Below, one piece after another: positions 43,380-55,387 of a stretch of DNA of 64,000 nucleotides. Position 1 is the first letter of the stretch, and each line of letters starts with the position of its first letter. A program made the position numbers and the translations under genes. The DNA is from Fragum whitleyi. Lineage: Eukaryota; Mollusca; Bivalvia; Cardiida; Cardiidae. The stretch lies in the NCBI GenBank assembly GCA_948146395.1, contig OX411552.1, positions 51,884,258 through 51,948,257 on the forward strand, written 5' to 3'. The notes below the pieces were generated by a model. It saw nothing but the letters and a program-made list of their open reading frames with translations. It made no database searches and was not told the DNA's origin.

Positions 43380-44015
43380 TCTAAACAGAAAAAATAGGCT
43401 TGTAATTTCAATAGGCTTGAAGATAAAGGCAATGTTAAGTTTTTTGGTTCAGTTTTTTAATTATTTGACCTTGCCAGATGACCTTGACCTTGTCACATGA
43501 CCTTGGTATCAGCAGATGCAGATCATTGAGGTCTATCATCATGCCAAATATGATCCTTGTATCTTGAATAGGCTTGAAGATATTGGCAATGTTAAGTTTT
43601 TTGGTTAAATTTTTTAGTTATTTGACCTCGACAGATGACCTAGAACAATAACCATGGTTTCAGCAGATGCAGATCATTGAGATCTATCATCATGTCAAAT
43701 ATGATCCTTGTATCTTAAATAGGCTTGAAGATATTGGCAATGATAAGTTTTTTGGTTAAGTTGTTGTATTATTTGACCTTGCCAGATGACCTTGACCTTG
43801 TCACATGACCTTGACTTTTGGTATCAGCAGATGTGGATTATTGAGATCTATCATTATGCCAAATATGTTCCTTATTTCTTGAATAGGCTTCAAGACTTTG
43901 GCAATGTAAAGTTTTTAAAATTTTTTGTTAACTTTTGCAGACAGACAGACAGATGGACAGACAGACAACAGTAAAACAATATGCCCACGATCTTTCAATA
44001 CGGGGACATAAAAAT
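43380..44015 (-). mobile_element. Inverted ATGCCCC-type element, ~125-bp steps
   Basis: TTGACCTTGCCAGATGACCT, TGACCTTGTCACATGACCTT, CATTGAGATCTATCATCATG, ATTGGCAATG-TTAAG and the tract CAGACAGACAGACAG precede ATATGCCCACGATCTTTCAA...GGGGACATAAA. It is the complement of the 35,419 layout. Confidence 0.75.
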
Positions 44016-44969
44016 TGGCTATTCGTTATCTTTAATGCAATAACTCAACTTATTGTGGAAATTTGATGAAGAATTTAATTTGAAGCATGCCATTTTGCAT
44101 GTGATTACTATGCAACATCATGATGTCAGTTGTTAGCAAGTCGTTTAATGTCAAAAAGGGTGAAAAGAACAAATGCAGGGTATAATCCTTCAGTATTTTC
44201 ACTTGCTTGGCAGTGAGATCATCCAGTAATGCTCTAATGATATTTCTAAATAATCCATCAAAACAATGAAAATTGCTGATTTCAATGTAGCTTTTAATTG
44301 GAATCCATTGCACTTTGTTCAGTGACTTTAACAAAAAATCAATTCAATGTAGCATTAGCTACAGATAATGGATAACAACTTTGTCAAATTAGTTTTAAAA
44401 TCCTGATTCCACCTATTTATTTGAATGTTTGAAATAAAGCTCTGACCTTGACTTTGAATAAACATTTGGTGGGTTTCTGTTTGTTAGTGAAAATTATCCA
44501 GAATTTCAGGTCAATAACTTGACAGATAGAATGTAATGGAAAACCATAGTGTTCTGTGCTGACAACATCTTCATTTTTTCTTTCAGTTTTCTCAAATAAC
44601 AGTTAAGTTGAAAATAATCAACAGATGGACAATAAAAGGATCAATTTGATCTGTTGACAGACTGACATTGTAAAACCAGCAGTAACCTGCATTGCACTGG
44701 TTGGGGGTGTGATAACTGCTTTCTGTAAAAGTATTTTCAAACAGTACATGTTTCTCAGATAATTCAGACTTATATATTTATAAAATAGAATCAACATCAA
44801 AACTATCAAAACAGATAACTTATTGATCTTGAGTATTAAAGATTGTCAAAAAATCTAATATTCAAAAAAGATATTTTTAAACATTCATGTTTTTGTCTAT
44901 GACATAGTATTGTTGAATGCTTTCTGTTGCATTGTGAAGTATGTTACACAGATTAACTAATGTCCATGA
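44016..44969. other. Unique AT-rich stretch, nothing supportable
   Basis: A 94-codon minus-strand frame (44,050-44,334) has no motif. CATTTTTTCTTTCAG at about 44,574 is a good acceptor, but what follows has no clear frame. Confidence 0.35.
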
Positions 44970-45116
44970 ATGATATCTCCTGTTGAATCTTTTAACCCTG
45001 TTGAATCTTTTTCTCAACAACAACAGCATTTCTTGAAGCCAAGTCGATGGTTAAGAAGAACGAGTATATCTGCTGCTCTGTTTAAACCCTCTGAAAATAT
45101 AAAGTTAATAATATAA
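44970..45116 (+). CDS. Small open frame, 48 codons, unrecognised
   Basis: The ATG at 44,970 follows an in-frame TGA. The product begins MISPVESFNPVESFSQQQQ and goes on HFLKPSRWLRRTSISAALFK, ending near LII. It has a duplicated PVESF block, four glutamines and a basic centre, and lies outside any repeat I recognise. A donor-like AAG/GTTAAT at about 45,105 could cut it short. Length and composition are not enough to call it a gene. Confidence 0.2.
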   Translation: MISPVESFNPVESFSQQQQHFLKPSRWLRRTSISAALFKPSENIKLII

Positions 45117-45190
45117 AATATTGATTTTTAACCATCTTTAGGCACTGGTTCTGGAGAAAGAAAATACATTAGAGAAAACATTCAGATAAC

Positions 45191-45520
45191 TATCATGTGA
45201 TTACCACCCCTCCCCTTTTACATTTCATGTCCTTAAGGCACGAAAAAGGGGGCATTACTTAAACAAGATGTGTTCTAAGAAACACAAATGCATCAGAAAT
45301 GGAAAATTGTTAACGAGAGGGCCAGAAAAGGGCCTTAACCAGTCACATTAATTTTATCATGTGATTACCACCCCTCCCCTTTTACATTTCATGTCCTTAA
45401 GGCATGAAAAAGGGGGCATTACTTAAACAAGATGTGTTCTAAGAAACACAAATGCATCAGAAATGGAAAATTGTTAACGAGAGGGCCAGAAAAGGGCCTT
45501 AACCAGTCACATTAATTTTA
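45191..45520. repeat. 164-bp tandem duplication, one difference
   Basis: 45,191-45,354 and 45,355-45,518 match at every position I compared except 45,241 (C) against 45,405 (T). The unit contains GGGGGCATTACTTAAACAAG and the hairpin-end text AAACACAAATGCAT, and ends AGTCACATTAATTTTA. One mismatch in 164 bp means a very recent duplication. Confidence 0.9.
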
Positions 45521-45726
45521 CTGGTTCAGTGGATCTCACCCTAGTAACTTTCTGGCAAAGATTCATTCATATTTGTTCAGGAGGAGGAGATGTTATTTGA
45601 TAAATTTGAAGTGAAAGTGACTCTGCCATGCCCATATTTACAGCCCAATTAATCTCACAAACAATTTTTTGTAACGGATCACTGAAGATACATTCTGGCA
45701 AAATTTCATCTAAAATTGGTTTAGGA
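45521..45726. repeat. Inverted pearl-like core fragment
   Basis: GTAACTTTCTGGCAAAGATT, GAGGAGGAGATGTTATTTGA and CTCTGCCATGCCCATATTTA are the complement of the 30,953 family units. Confidence 0.6.
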
Positions 45727-45995
45727 GTTTGTTTGTTTGAACAGGGTTTTACGCCACTTCCAACAATCTTTCAATTATATTGCTGCGGCTGGAGCACCTA
45801 ACAATGGACTCCTGGTATTTCTCACACCAGTCCTACAATACATCATTTCCTATACCCCAGCTGCTATCTCACATAGGTCTACAATTATTGACCCATTTGT
45901 GAGAGACTTATAGTCTGAAAAGATGAGTGTCACCATCAGGGATTGTACCGGGGGCCTCTAAATTGAGTCCCTCGCCCTTCCAACTGCAGGTTAAG
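45727..45995 (-). mobile_element. Type 2 SINE, head eroded
   Basis: TTTGAACAGGGTTTTACGCC, AGCACCTAACAATGGACTCC, TCTCACATAGGTCTACAATT, then a weak head complement (GGGATTGTACCGGGGGCCTC). Box B is damaged. Confidence 0.75.
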
Positions 45996-45999
45996 GAAG

Positions 46000-46817
46000 T
46001 GATTATGTTCACAGTGAAAAAAGCTCCTCCTCGCCATGTCCATGTAAATTGTATTGATTTGAGTCACAATAGTAATATATCTGCCAAGTTAAGTTGAAAT
46101 TGCTCACTTGTTACTGAGGAAAAGATGCTTACAGATTTCAGGGTCAAAATCTTCTTCACACTTCCATCTCTTATTTGAGGCTAGATGTCAACCAAAATTT
46201 CACTTACATTTAGAAGGGTCATCCAAGGAATATTTCAGAAAAATTTGGTTGAAATATACCCATTGTTTACTGAGCAGAAGATGTTTAAAGTTTTCTAGGT
46301 CAAAAACTACCTGCCATGCCAATATTTGGGGGTCAATCAAAGTTTCACAAACAAGTTTTGAGAAGGGCCACACAAAGAAAAAATATTCCTTGTTTGGTTG
46401 AAAACTACCTTTGATAAATGATGGGAAAATGTACAAGTTTTTAGGGTCAAGAACTACCCCACCCTATAAGCCCATATTATGGGTCAATCAAAATTTCATG
46501 ACCAAGTTTTAAAAAGGGTCACCTAAGGAATAGTTTCCAAGTTAAGTTGAAATCAGCCCATTGGTTTCCAAGGAGAAGAGGCTTGAAGATTTCAGAGTCA
46601 AAAACTGCCCCGTCCTGATACACCCATATTTGGGAGTCAATCAAAATTTCATGAACATATTTTGAGATGTGACTCAAGGAGCATTTCTGCAAAGTTTTGT
46701 TGAAATCTGCCTATTGGTTAATGAGGAGATGTTTAAAGAATTGTTGACAACTTCCAACACACTATGCACAAAAGGTGATCACAAAAGCTCACCTTTGCAT
46801 GCTGTGCTCAAGTGAGC
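46000..46817 (-). mobile_element. Inverted pearl-like element
   Basis: Units with AGGGTCA(T/C)CCAAGGAATA-T, CCCATTG(T/G)TTACTGAG-AGAAGATG, TTCTAGGTCAAAAACTACC and ATATTTGGGGGTCAATCAAA recur about every 120-150 bp. The right end is AAAGGTGATCACAAAAGCTC-ACCTTTGCATG...CTCAAGTGAGCT. Confidence 0.7.
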
Positions 46818-47454
46818 TAAAATTTTGACTTTTATTAATCACCTTTACCTTGTCAGAGGACTTTGAGCTTGGTAGCAATAGATGTTTATCATTCAGATCT
46901 ATCATCATGACAAATATGAGCAATGTCTCTTTAACAGTCTTGAACAGATTAACATTTTGGTTATGTATTTACAATGTTTCACCTGTCCTTAAATGAATGA
47001 CCTTCTCAGATGACCTTGATCTTGGAAGAAGCAGATGCTTAGTTTAATTGTCCTTTTCATAAGTGTAGTAGATACTAGTAAGTTTACATTAGGCTTCAGT
47101 AGGCTGTGCAACACAGCACAATTTCACCAAGGACAATATACACATAGCCCTGACTTTATTGTGCAAAGCATATTGTATGATGACAGTTTTGTGAAAGTTT
47201 CATTCCAGTCTGCCAATCCTAAATTGCTCACCAGAGCTTCCTTGACCCCCTAGACGTCCAATACTGAGGAGATTTTTTAATGCCCTGAAATGTTTTTCAG
47301 TTATTGTTGAAATAATTCCTATGTTGTTTCTACATAAAATTGGATGCACATGGGCTGAGCCCAAGTATACGATCCTAAGAGAACATATGAACAAACTTCA
47401 TATAGAAAAATTAAATGAAGCTTAACACCAAATTTTTAGCTGTCTGTTTCTTGT
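46818..47454. repeat. Short array remnants
   Basis: 46,840-47,035 has TTACCTTGTCAGAGGACTTT, CAGATCTATCATCATGACAA and TGACCTTCTCAGATGACCTT, remains of the TGACCTTGACC family. 47,200-47,400 is a core-like fragment. Confidence 0.5.
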
Positions 47455-47458
47455 TTAA

Positions 47459-47697
47459 CCCTTGTCATGCTGAATAAATTTTGGCAAAAATTTTTCATCA
47501 AAATAAAGGGCAACAAGCACTGAAAGTACCAACTGTAGGTCAATTCTTATTTGAAAAAACTAGATCTATGTTCAATTCTTGTTTGAAAGTGAGAAACAGG
47601 TGGTGTAGACTTACATCAGACTGCACATATGTGCAGGCTGATGTTTGTTTATAGCTCCTGCCAAAGCAGGAATATTGCGGGTTCAGCATGACAAGGG
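47459..47697 (+). mobile_element. piggyBac-type MITE, complete, 239 bp
   Basis: TTAA at 47,455-47,458 and 47,698-47,701 flank perfect 16-bp TIRs, CCCTTGTCATGCTGAA and its complement. TTAA duplications and a CCC start are the signature of piggyBac transposition. It has no coding capacity. Confidence 0.9.
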
Positions 47698-47739
47698 TTA
47701 AGAGAAATAGATTTACACATATACAGAATTCACTGTTTC

Positions 47740-48100
47740 TATGTAATAGGAGATCACTCTGGCAGAGCCCAAAGTTGACCCGCAGGGACATGATATGAAC
47801 AAGCTTGAAAAAGGTTCATTAGATGATGTTGCGTACCAAATATGATTGATGTCCTCCACCTTCTGGTTTTGGAAAAATTTTTTGAAGTTTTTTGCTCTTT
47901 GTTACTATGTAAAACAGGATGCACCAGGGCCATGCCTTCCAAGTTTCATCAAGATTGGTTCAAAGGTCAAAGAGTAAAATATCTTTTTTAAAAAAATGTA
48001 GACAACTGACAACATATGTCACACAACGGAAATTCACAAGTGACCACAGACATCAGATGATCACAATAGTTCATGCTCAGATGAGCAAAAAATCAATGGA
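47740..48100. mobile_element. Inverted relative of the 7.1-kb array
   Basis: ATGATATGAACAAGCTTG, TTAGATGATGTTGCGTACCA and CCACCTTCTGGTTTTGG are the complement of the 7,154-8,110 units. It ends with AGATGATCACAATAGTTCAT-GCTCAGATGAGC. Confidence 0.6.
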
Positions 48101-48179
48101 CCAGAACCAAACTCAAACTTGGGTCTGTAACTCATTGATGCAAGCTCACATACAAAAAATTAGCTCAACATCTCAAAGT

Positions 48180-48545
48180 GTATAGAAAAAAGTCAGGAAA
48201 ACTGAAATTTCCTAATAATTTTTGGGCAAAAGCTGATATGTTGATATCTGTTTTTTTTCTTTAAGAGATATGCTCATAAATTGTGCAAGCAAAAATTAAG
48301 TTTCTTGTAAAGTGCACTTCTTCTCAATGAGATTTAATAGCACTAAATATAAAAGTTGATACTTTTGATGCTTTTTGGGATATGCTCTGGATAGAATTAA
48401 AGTCCCTTAAATGCCTTCACTAAAAGTTTATGTAAGCAGGCATTTTGTTTTTGAGCATTGCATGTTTCTTCAATGAGATCTATCCACCTATGAAGTTTAA
48501 TGTTCCTAGCTAGTACTCCAACAGGGAATGATAGGGGCAAAATTT
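48180..48545. repeat. Decayed 156-bp-family fragment
   Basis: AGTGCACTTCTTCTCAATGAG-A, GATATGCTCTGGATAGAATT and ATGAGATCTATCCACCTATG resemble the units at 55,848-56,966. Confidence 0.55.
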
Positions 48546-48585
48546 AGTGTCGTATGTAACGGTGAATATGGGGCAGTATGTCATT

Positions 48586-48795
48586 TGTTTGTTTGAATGG
48601 GTTTTACGCCGCTTTCAATTTGGCAGTTATATCGCAGAGGCCGGAGCACCTAACAATGGATTCCTGGTATTTCTTTCACCTGTACTACCATTACACCCTT
48701 TCCTAGCCTCAGACTGCTATCTCACACAGGTTTACGATTATTACTCATTGGTGAGAGACAAATGTCGGAAAGGATATTTGCTGCCACCGTTGAAA
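48586..48795 (-). mobile_element. Type 2 SINE, 5'-truncated
   Basis: TGAATGGGTTTTACGCCGCT, AGCACCTAACAATGGATTCC, CTCACACAGGTTTACGATTA, TTGGTGAGAGACAAATGTCG. The tRNA head is missing beyond GCTGCCACCGTTG. Confidence 0.8.
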
Positions 48796-50687
48796 GAACG
48801 CAGTAGGTCATCATCTTGACCTTAACATTACCCTGTGGTGCTTTGTGTTATCATCTTTGATCTTCTGGTATTCTTCATTACTCTTCATTCCTCATTTGTC
48901 ATGTGTTCCAGTCTCAAGTTGAATAAGATTTCTCCATTGTTTTATCATTCATCAGAACCATTGCACTCTGAAACAATACCTGAGCCTTGTATATCACAAA
49001 AATACATTCAATTGAAAGGTCACATGATAATAAAATCTATGAAAATTTCATACAATTTTATATATTTATGTTGCAGGGTTTGCTTTCAAAAGGATTTTTC
49101 CACTAATTACCATTTTTTGTCTAAAATACAAAATATAGCTCTTTTTATGTCAAAGAAATCTTCATAAATAAAAAGACATTGTTTTATTTCTTAATTCATA
49201 GAAAATACTTAAAGAGGTGTCTAATTATATAACAAAACAATCAACAATGACTTTTTGAAAGACTAATGCTACTGGAAAAAAAGTTTACTCTTGATATTTG
49301 ACATTGGCTTTAGCAAATCACATTACCATGTTATCTTAACAAGAGTTGTTTGTGGACAACAAAGTTCGCCCACACTCCTGCTTGTCACAAACCAACAGTG
49401 CTTAACAAAAGATCAAAGTTCATGGTCATTTTTACTATATTATCTTCCATAATCTAATATTTATCATTCTGTTTGAGAAGTAATAAATAAATATTAACAC
49501 AGTTTTGTTTAAAGTACAGTAAAAGGTCAAGCCTTAAGGTACAGTGAAAGCCTACAGTCTAATGACTTTAGTTATTAAATATAAGGTTGATCATCTTATC
49601 GGTATTTATGAAGCATTATTGCCTAGCTGTAAGCATTAAGAAAATATATGCAAGTAAAAGGAAATAAATTAAAGTTTTAAAAGTAATTCAAGGTCACAGT
49701 GTCTAGGATCTTGGTAACAGGTCATAGCCTATCATCTAATGAATGTTGAAATGAAGTATGATGCGGAAAGGCATTCAGAAAATATACTATAAACCTAGAA
49801 AAGTTTGCGGCTAGAAATGTTCATGTTTTCATAACATCAGGCTTTTTGCAGCGATTTAAATTTGCAGATTGTAACCACCCATGAATGCCGCAAACAAAAA
49901 CATGCTACAGAAAATTTGCATGTGTATGTCTACTTAATATGTGTTTATCACAGGTGGAGAAGGTTTTGTCAACAAAACAAACTAATTCCAGCTAATGCAA
50001 GCTGTAAGTTGACCAATCAATTTCAATAAAGCTATTGTACAAGTTCACACATAATACTGCTTAATTACAACAGTTTGTGACCATTGTCTTGTAATATTAA
50101 CATCTAATGCATATATTGTAGCCAAATAACTCTCGAAATAAATCGCTTCTTTGGAATATAGTTTGATGGATAAAATAAATGTTGATTAAAATTTTTTGTC
50201 TAAGAAATAAAATTATGAAATAGCTCAACACAGCATTTAGAAAATATCTCATATTCAAGAGAAAGACATTATTAAAAGTGAATTGTGGCTTGATTCGATT
50301 TAACTAAAGGCGTCTGTCAGAGGTCGTGAAAACTCGTTCTCAATTTATTGCTTGTCTTCTTGTTAGTTTCTCTGAATAAAAGGTCAAGGTCAAATACCTT
50401 GGTCCCTTGTGAAGACCTGTTACATGTTGAGTCTGTATATGAAGGAATTATGATCCTAGTTGAAAGCATTCGCACATATAAGCTAGGTTAAAGTTTTTTT
50501 GGTTAAAGCTTTTTGGTTGAAGTTTTTCTCAAGTCCGAATAAGGTCAATGTCAAATTGTCAAGGACTTTCGTCCTTGGTGAAAGCCTATTACCTGGTGAG
50601 TGTGTCGTCCCAGGTGAGCTAAAAATGAGGTCTATCATCATGACAAATATGACCAATACATCTTTAATAGGTTTGAAGTAATTTAAC

Positions 50688-50689
<2 letters not shown>
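48796..50689. other. Long AT-rich stretch, no supportable gene
   Basis: 49,332-49,375 looks like the left end of yet another array family (GAGTTGTTTGTGGACAACAA-AG). A 110-codon plus-strand frame (48,835-49,167) has no motif. 49,420-50,480 shows only scattered AAGGTCA. 50,500-50,630 is an array remnant ending in CCCAGGTGAGCTAAAA. Confidence 0.4.
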
Positions 50690-50719
<30 letters not shown>

Positions 50720-51283
50720 GTGCATTTTTTTTTCAAAATTATGACCTTTACCATTTCACATGACCATGACTTTGATTACATCAGATGTATATCACTGAGA
50801 TCTTTCATCATGTCAATTATGGGAAAGTATCTAAAATATGCTCAAAAAACTGAAAAATGATAAGTTTATTGGTCAGGTTTTTAAGAAGTTTGACCTTGAC
50901 AGATGACCTTTGACTTGTCATATGACCTTAACCTTAGGTTTTACAGATGCACATTATTGAGATTTATCACAATGCCAAAAATTAGGCTTGTAATTTCAAT
51001 AGGCTTGAAGATAAAGGCAATGTTAAGTTTTTTGGTTATTTTTTTTAGTTATTTGACCTTGACAAATGACCTTGACCTTATCACATGACCTTGACTTTGT
51101 AACCAGTAGATGTGTATCATTGAGATCTATCATCATGCCAAATATGAGTATTGTATCTTGAATAGACTTTAAAATATTGGAATTGTTAAGTTTTTTGGTT
51201 AAGTTTTGCTGACAGACAGACAGAAAGCAGTTAAACAATATGCCCGAATCTTTCTGAAAGGAGGGGGGGGGCATAAGTATCAT
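50690..51283 (-). mobile_element. Inverted ATGCCCC-type element
   Basis: It starts with the hairpin GATGTGTTTGTGAAACACAA-ATGCCCC, has the TTGACCTTGACAGATGACCT, CATTGAGATCTATCATCATG core twice, a CAGACAGACAG tract and ATATGCCCGAATCTTTC...GGGGGGGCATAA. Confidence 0.75.
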
Positions 51284-52095
51284 AATAAATATGATTTGCT
51301 CTAGATAAATAACCTTGACCTTTGTGTCTGAAGATGTATGTTATGGAGATCACTATCATACCAAGTATAAGCATTGTAACTTTACTAGGGCTTTAATAAA
51401 TTTGGAAAAAATTAACCTCTCAAGGTTAAGTTTTGCAAAGTCTGACCTTGATAGAAAAACCATTTCATTGAGATATATCACCATGTGAAATTTGAGCAGA
51501 TTGTGTAGAAAAGGCTGATAGAACTTTGCCATGTATGTTAAGATTTTCAGTTATTCAAACAGAAAGAAATAATGGTAAAATGACATGTCTCTGTTCTTAT
51601 TGATTTGTGACTGGGCATTTTGTAAATGAAAGAAAAGGTAACAAAATGATGTATAACCTTCCTCTTGGTGACTGAGCTGGGTCAAATTCTGCTGTGTGAA
51701 CTAACTGCAATAAGAAAATAGCAAACAAATATTATACATGGTGTTTTGTGAAACTATTGTCCCAAGGTGGAGGGATGACATTTTTAACTGTTGCCTGATA
51801 TGAAAGGCTGAGGGTTATAGATCTAAATGCCATTACCTATAACAAGGTCAATAGCTTTTCACTGTTCCATGAACCACCATTTAGTAACTGTTTTATGATC
51901 TGATTATCATTGAGTAAATTTGTTTTGCATTTAAAAAAAATTGATGAAAATGTATTTTCCTAATTTAAAATCCTCAGTCTTTTTACCTGATCAAGTTGAT
52001 TTGATCAGTAGTGGGAACCAAGCATTACAGGAAAAGGATAAACATGACTGTTCACTAGTGCTCAGTATACAATAAACAAATAACCTACTATTTAA
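51284..52095. other. Remnant then unique sequence, no gene
   Basis: 51,290-51,530 continues weakly as TGACCTTTG, AGATATATCACCATG. 51,531-52,095 shows nothing recognisable. Confidence 0.4.
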
Positions 52096-53431
52096 AGGAA
52101 CAAGAGGACCCTGAGGGCCCTAAATCGCTCACCTGATATTTAAAGTAAATTATCATTAAGACTCCATTTCCTATGATATGGCATGAACCTTCCCATTTTC
52201 AACAGAGTTCATTCTTGTGACCTGGCAAACATTTTGATCAAGTTTCATGAAGATTGGACTATATTTGTGGCGTTTGGAGCTCTTACAACAAAATTGACAT
52301 TAAGATCCCTTCTCCTGTGATATGGCATGTATACTTCCCATTTTTAAATGAGTTCATCCTCATGACCTAACAAACATTCTGACAAAGTTTCATGATGATT
52401 GTAACATATTTGTGGCTTCTAGAGAGTAAACAAAAATTGTCATTAAGACGCCTTTTTCTGTGAAATGGCACGGATCCTTCCCATTTTCAATAGACTTCAT
52501 CCTCATGACCTAACAAACATTCTGACCAAGTTTCATGAAGATTGGACCGTATTTGTGGCTTCTAGAGTGAAAACAAGAAATTTGTCATTAAGGTCCCTTT
52601 TCCCGAGATATGGCACAGATCCTTTCCATTTGAGAAATTTTCATAAGGGACCTCCCAAGAAATATTTCTGCCAAGTTTGGTTGATTTTATCCAATAAGCT
52701 TAGGAGGAGATGTCGTTTAAAGATATTGTTGACAAAATTGTCATTAAGGCGGCTTTTTCTGTGAAATGGCACGGATCCTTCCCATTTTCAATAGACTTCA
52801 TCCTCATGACCTAAAAACATTCTGACCAAGTTTCATGGAGATTGGACCGTATTTGTGGCTTCTAGAGTGAAAACAAGAAATTTGTCATTAAGGCCCCTTT
52901 TCCCGTGATATGGCACAGATCCTTTCCATTTTAGCAATTTTCATAAGGGACCACCCAAGGAATATTTCTGGCAAGTTTAGTTGATTTTGACCCATAAGTT
53001 TAGGAGGAGATGTCGTTTAAAGATATTGTTGACAAAATTGTCATTAAGGCAGCTTTTTCTGTGAAATGGCACAGATCCTTCCCATTTTCAATAGACTTCA
53101 TCCTCATGACCTAACAAACATTCTGACCAAGTTTCATGAAGATTGGACCATATTTGTGGCTTCTAGAGTGAAAACAAGAAATTTGTCATTAAGGCCCCTT
53201 TTCCCGTGATATGGCACGGATTCTTTCCATTTGAGCAATTTTCATAAGGGACCACCCAAGGAATATTTCTGCCAAGTTTGGTTGATTTTGACCCATAAGT
53301 TTAGGAGGAGATGTCGTTTAAAGAAAAAGTTGACGCCTTGACGGACAGACGGACAGATGGACAGACGGACGCCGGACAACGATCGATCACAATAGCTCCC
53401 TTGAGCACTTCGTGCTCAGGTGAGCTAATAA
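52096..53431. mobile_element. Pearl-like element with 300-bp higher-order repeats
   Basis: The left end is AAGAGGACCCTGAGGGCCCT-AAATCGCTCACCT. Units alternate between two ~150-bp types. The pair is repeated with CTTTTTCTGTGAAATGGCAC at 52,452, 52,753 and 53,053, and the 300-bp blocks are nearly identical, hence recently expanded. The right side has GACGGACAGACGGACAGATG, GATCACAATAGCTCCCTTGA and GTGCTCAGGTGAGCT. Confidence 0.85.
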
Positions 53432-53581
53432 AGTGTGTCACACCAAAAATCATCTAAACATAGTTCCTCCTCACATCTAATGCTTGTCATTATCGGAAAT
53501 ATTAAAAGATTGATAAAGCAAGCTCATAATGACCAAACCTCAAAAAGCAAAGGTTAAAACTGAAGACCCTTGATTCATTAA

Positions 53582-53828
53582 TCCTTGTCATGCTGAATAA
53601 AACCCCTTGCAAAAAAGCATTGAAATAAGTGCTAAGAGCGATGGATGTAGTCTAATTGTGAGTCAGTGTTTTTTATATATATATATATAAATGAAAATAA
53701 AAGGTAGACTTCACTTGCCTATAACGAATGATATTTAATTTAATTTTCAGCTATACAAACATGTTTCGGATATCGCCTCATCAGTGTTAACGTCGTATAT
53801 ATATATTCTGGGTTTGGAATGACAAGGG
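53582..53828 (+). mobile_element. piggyBac-type MITE with (TA)n insertion
   Basis: TTAA at 53,578-53,581 and 53,829-53,832. The left TIR starts TCCTTGTCATGCTGAATAAA and the right ends GGAATGACAAGGG. (TA)n runs at about 53,672 and 53,793 flank a segment (CATGTTTCGGATATCGCCTC) not present in the 47.5-kb copy. Confidence 0.75.
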
Positions 53829-53832
53829 TTAA

Positions 53833-54840
53833 TTTGCCTTTACTAAAAGTAAAAACTCAAAATGTAAAGGCTACAGCTGAAGGTATGCCTATGTTGAGAA
53901 TATATGAAAAGGTTATCTTTCTGATTTCCATTTTGAATGATAGCTAAAAAATATGAAGGAGAAAGTGAGCTCACAAGAAATTTATTTTTCATTCAACTCA
54001 AAGACAAATAATTCAAGATAACTCAAGAATGATTAGAGTGATTTAGATTTCAAATATTCTATGCACAACTATACATCATAGAAATTATTTGTGGCAATTT
54101 TCATTTCAGTCCCATTGATAGGTTAGGAGGAGTTGTGCACACAAAATATTGCAAGCGGACAGACAGATAGAGGGGGGCATTACAAAATACAACCCTTTGG
54201 GCGGATAAGAATTATAAAAACATGTGAATCAGGCCAGAAAACTTTAATAGAGAAAGTTGTATCCAATTCATTATTCTTGTTTTTGCATTTAGTAGCAGTG
54301 TCTATTCTAGGATTCAGAAAGTTTGGGGAATTTTGTTGAAAATCCTCAAAATTGCCAAAAAAAGGGAGTTTTTGCTTTTTCTCTATGAAAAAAAAAATCC
54401 CCCATCATCTTCAAAAATAGGAGGACTTTTCAAAAGTATGTGCCAAAATGCGCAATCCCCCCTCCTAGAATAGTCAGTGTAGTAGTCCAGAATTGAACCT
54501 ATTGTTTCAAAATTAAGGTTTTACATTAATAAGATTCGATGTATTTTAACAATTTATCACTTATTTAACATTGTATTTTACATATTGATAACATTTATTT
54601 TTAATCTAGCACTTTTTTAAATTTTTAATCTAGTACTTTTAAACACATAACTGATACTTACTTCAAGAATATACAATTAACTAGAGAAAGGTTCTAAAAA
54701 AGCAATTTTACAGTGCACTCTAGATATAACGAGATAGTCGGGGCAAAGCACATTACCTGGGGCAAAGCATAAATCCACTTTTCTTTTATTCTGCTTTTGA
54801 TTTTGAAAAAAATTAATCATTATTCATATTATGAAAGAGT
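53833..54840. other. AT-rich, array remnants, no gene
   Basis: 54,100-54,185 has AGGAGTTGTGCACACAAAAT, a GCGGACAGACAGATAG tract and GGGGGGCATTAC, the right end of an element. 54,360-54,470 is a fragment with ATCCCCCATC. The rest is featureless. Confidence 0.4.
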
Positions 54841-55150
54841 AAACACAAGGACCATGATGGTCCTAGATCGCTCACCTTACTAGTCTCTTTGACCCCTGGC
54901 ACATCACATCAATTAAATAGGCAGATGTCAACAAGGAGATAGATTCTACATAAGATCAATAGCACGGAATATTTTCAGCAATCTGCAAATACCATTAAAA
55001 GGGATATCAGGGGTTCTGAAATATTTTGAAAGTCAACTTGTCCACGTACAAGTGACAATCACAAACTGTCTGGTCTGTATCAAAAACCAACTTGCTCTTT
55101 CTTTATTATAAGCATTGTTTTGTTAAAATAAATAGTCTTAATTTTCCTGA
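54841..55150. repeat. Left-end remnant of an array element
   Basis: AGGACCATGATGGTCCTAGA-TCGCTCACCT is a hairpin end, followed by the complement of the 8,085-8,215 text. Confidence 0.6.
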
Positions 55151-55152
55151 TA

Positions 55153-55387
55153 TTGATTGAATGAATGGAGTTAAAGGCCACTTTCAACATTATTTCAGTT
55201 ATATGGTGGTGGCTGGAGCACCTAACAACCGATCCCTAGTATTTCTCTAACCAGTACAAGCATCACATTCTTTCCTAGCCTCCAGCTGCTATCTCACATA
55301 GGTCTAGGATTATCAACCCATTGGTGAGAGACAAATAGTTGGAAAGAATGAGTGCCACTGTCGGGGATTGAACCTGGGACCTCTAGA
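55153..55387 (-). mobile_element. Type 2 SINE, tail and body (interrupted copy)
   Basis: GAATGGAGTTAAAGGCCACT, AGCACCTAACAACCGATCCC, TCTCACATAGGTCTAGGATT, TTGGTGAGAGACAAATAGTT, GGGGATTGAACCTGGGACCT. It stops at CCTCTAGA and its tRNA head is found at 57,254-57,302 after the hAT-like insertion. Confidence 0.85.

Noticed and set aside
48835..49167. 110-codon plus-strand frame
   Set aside because: AT-rich, no motif, no start context or donor; length is compatible with chance.
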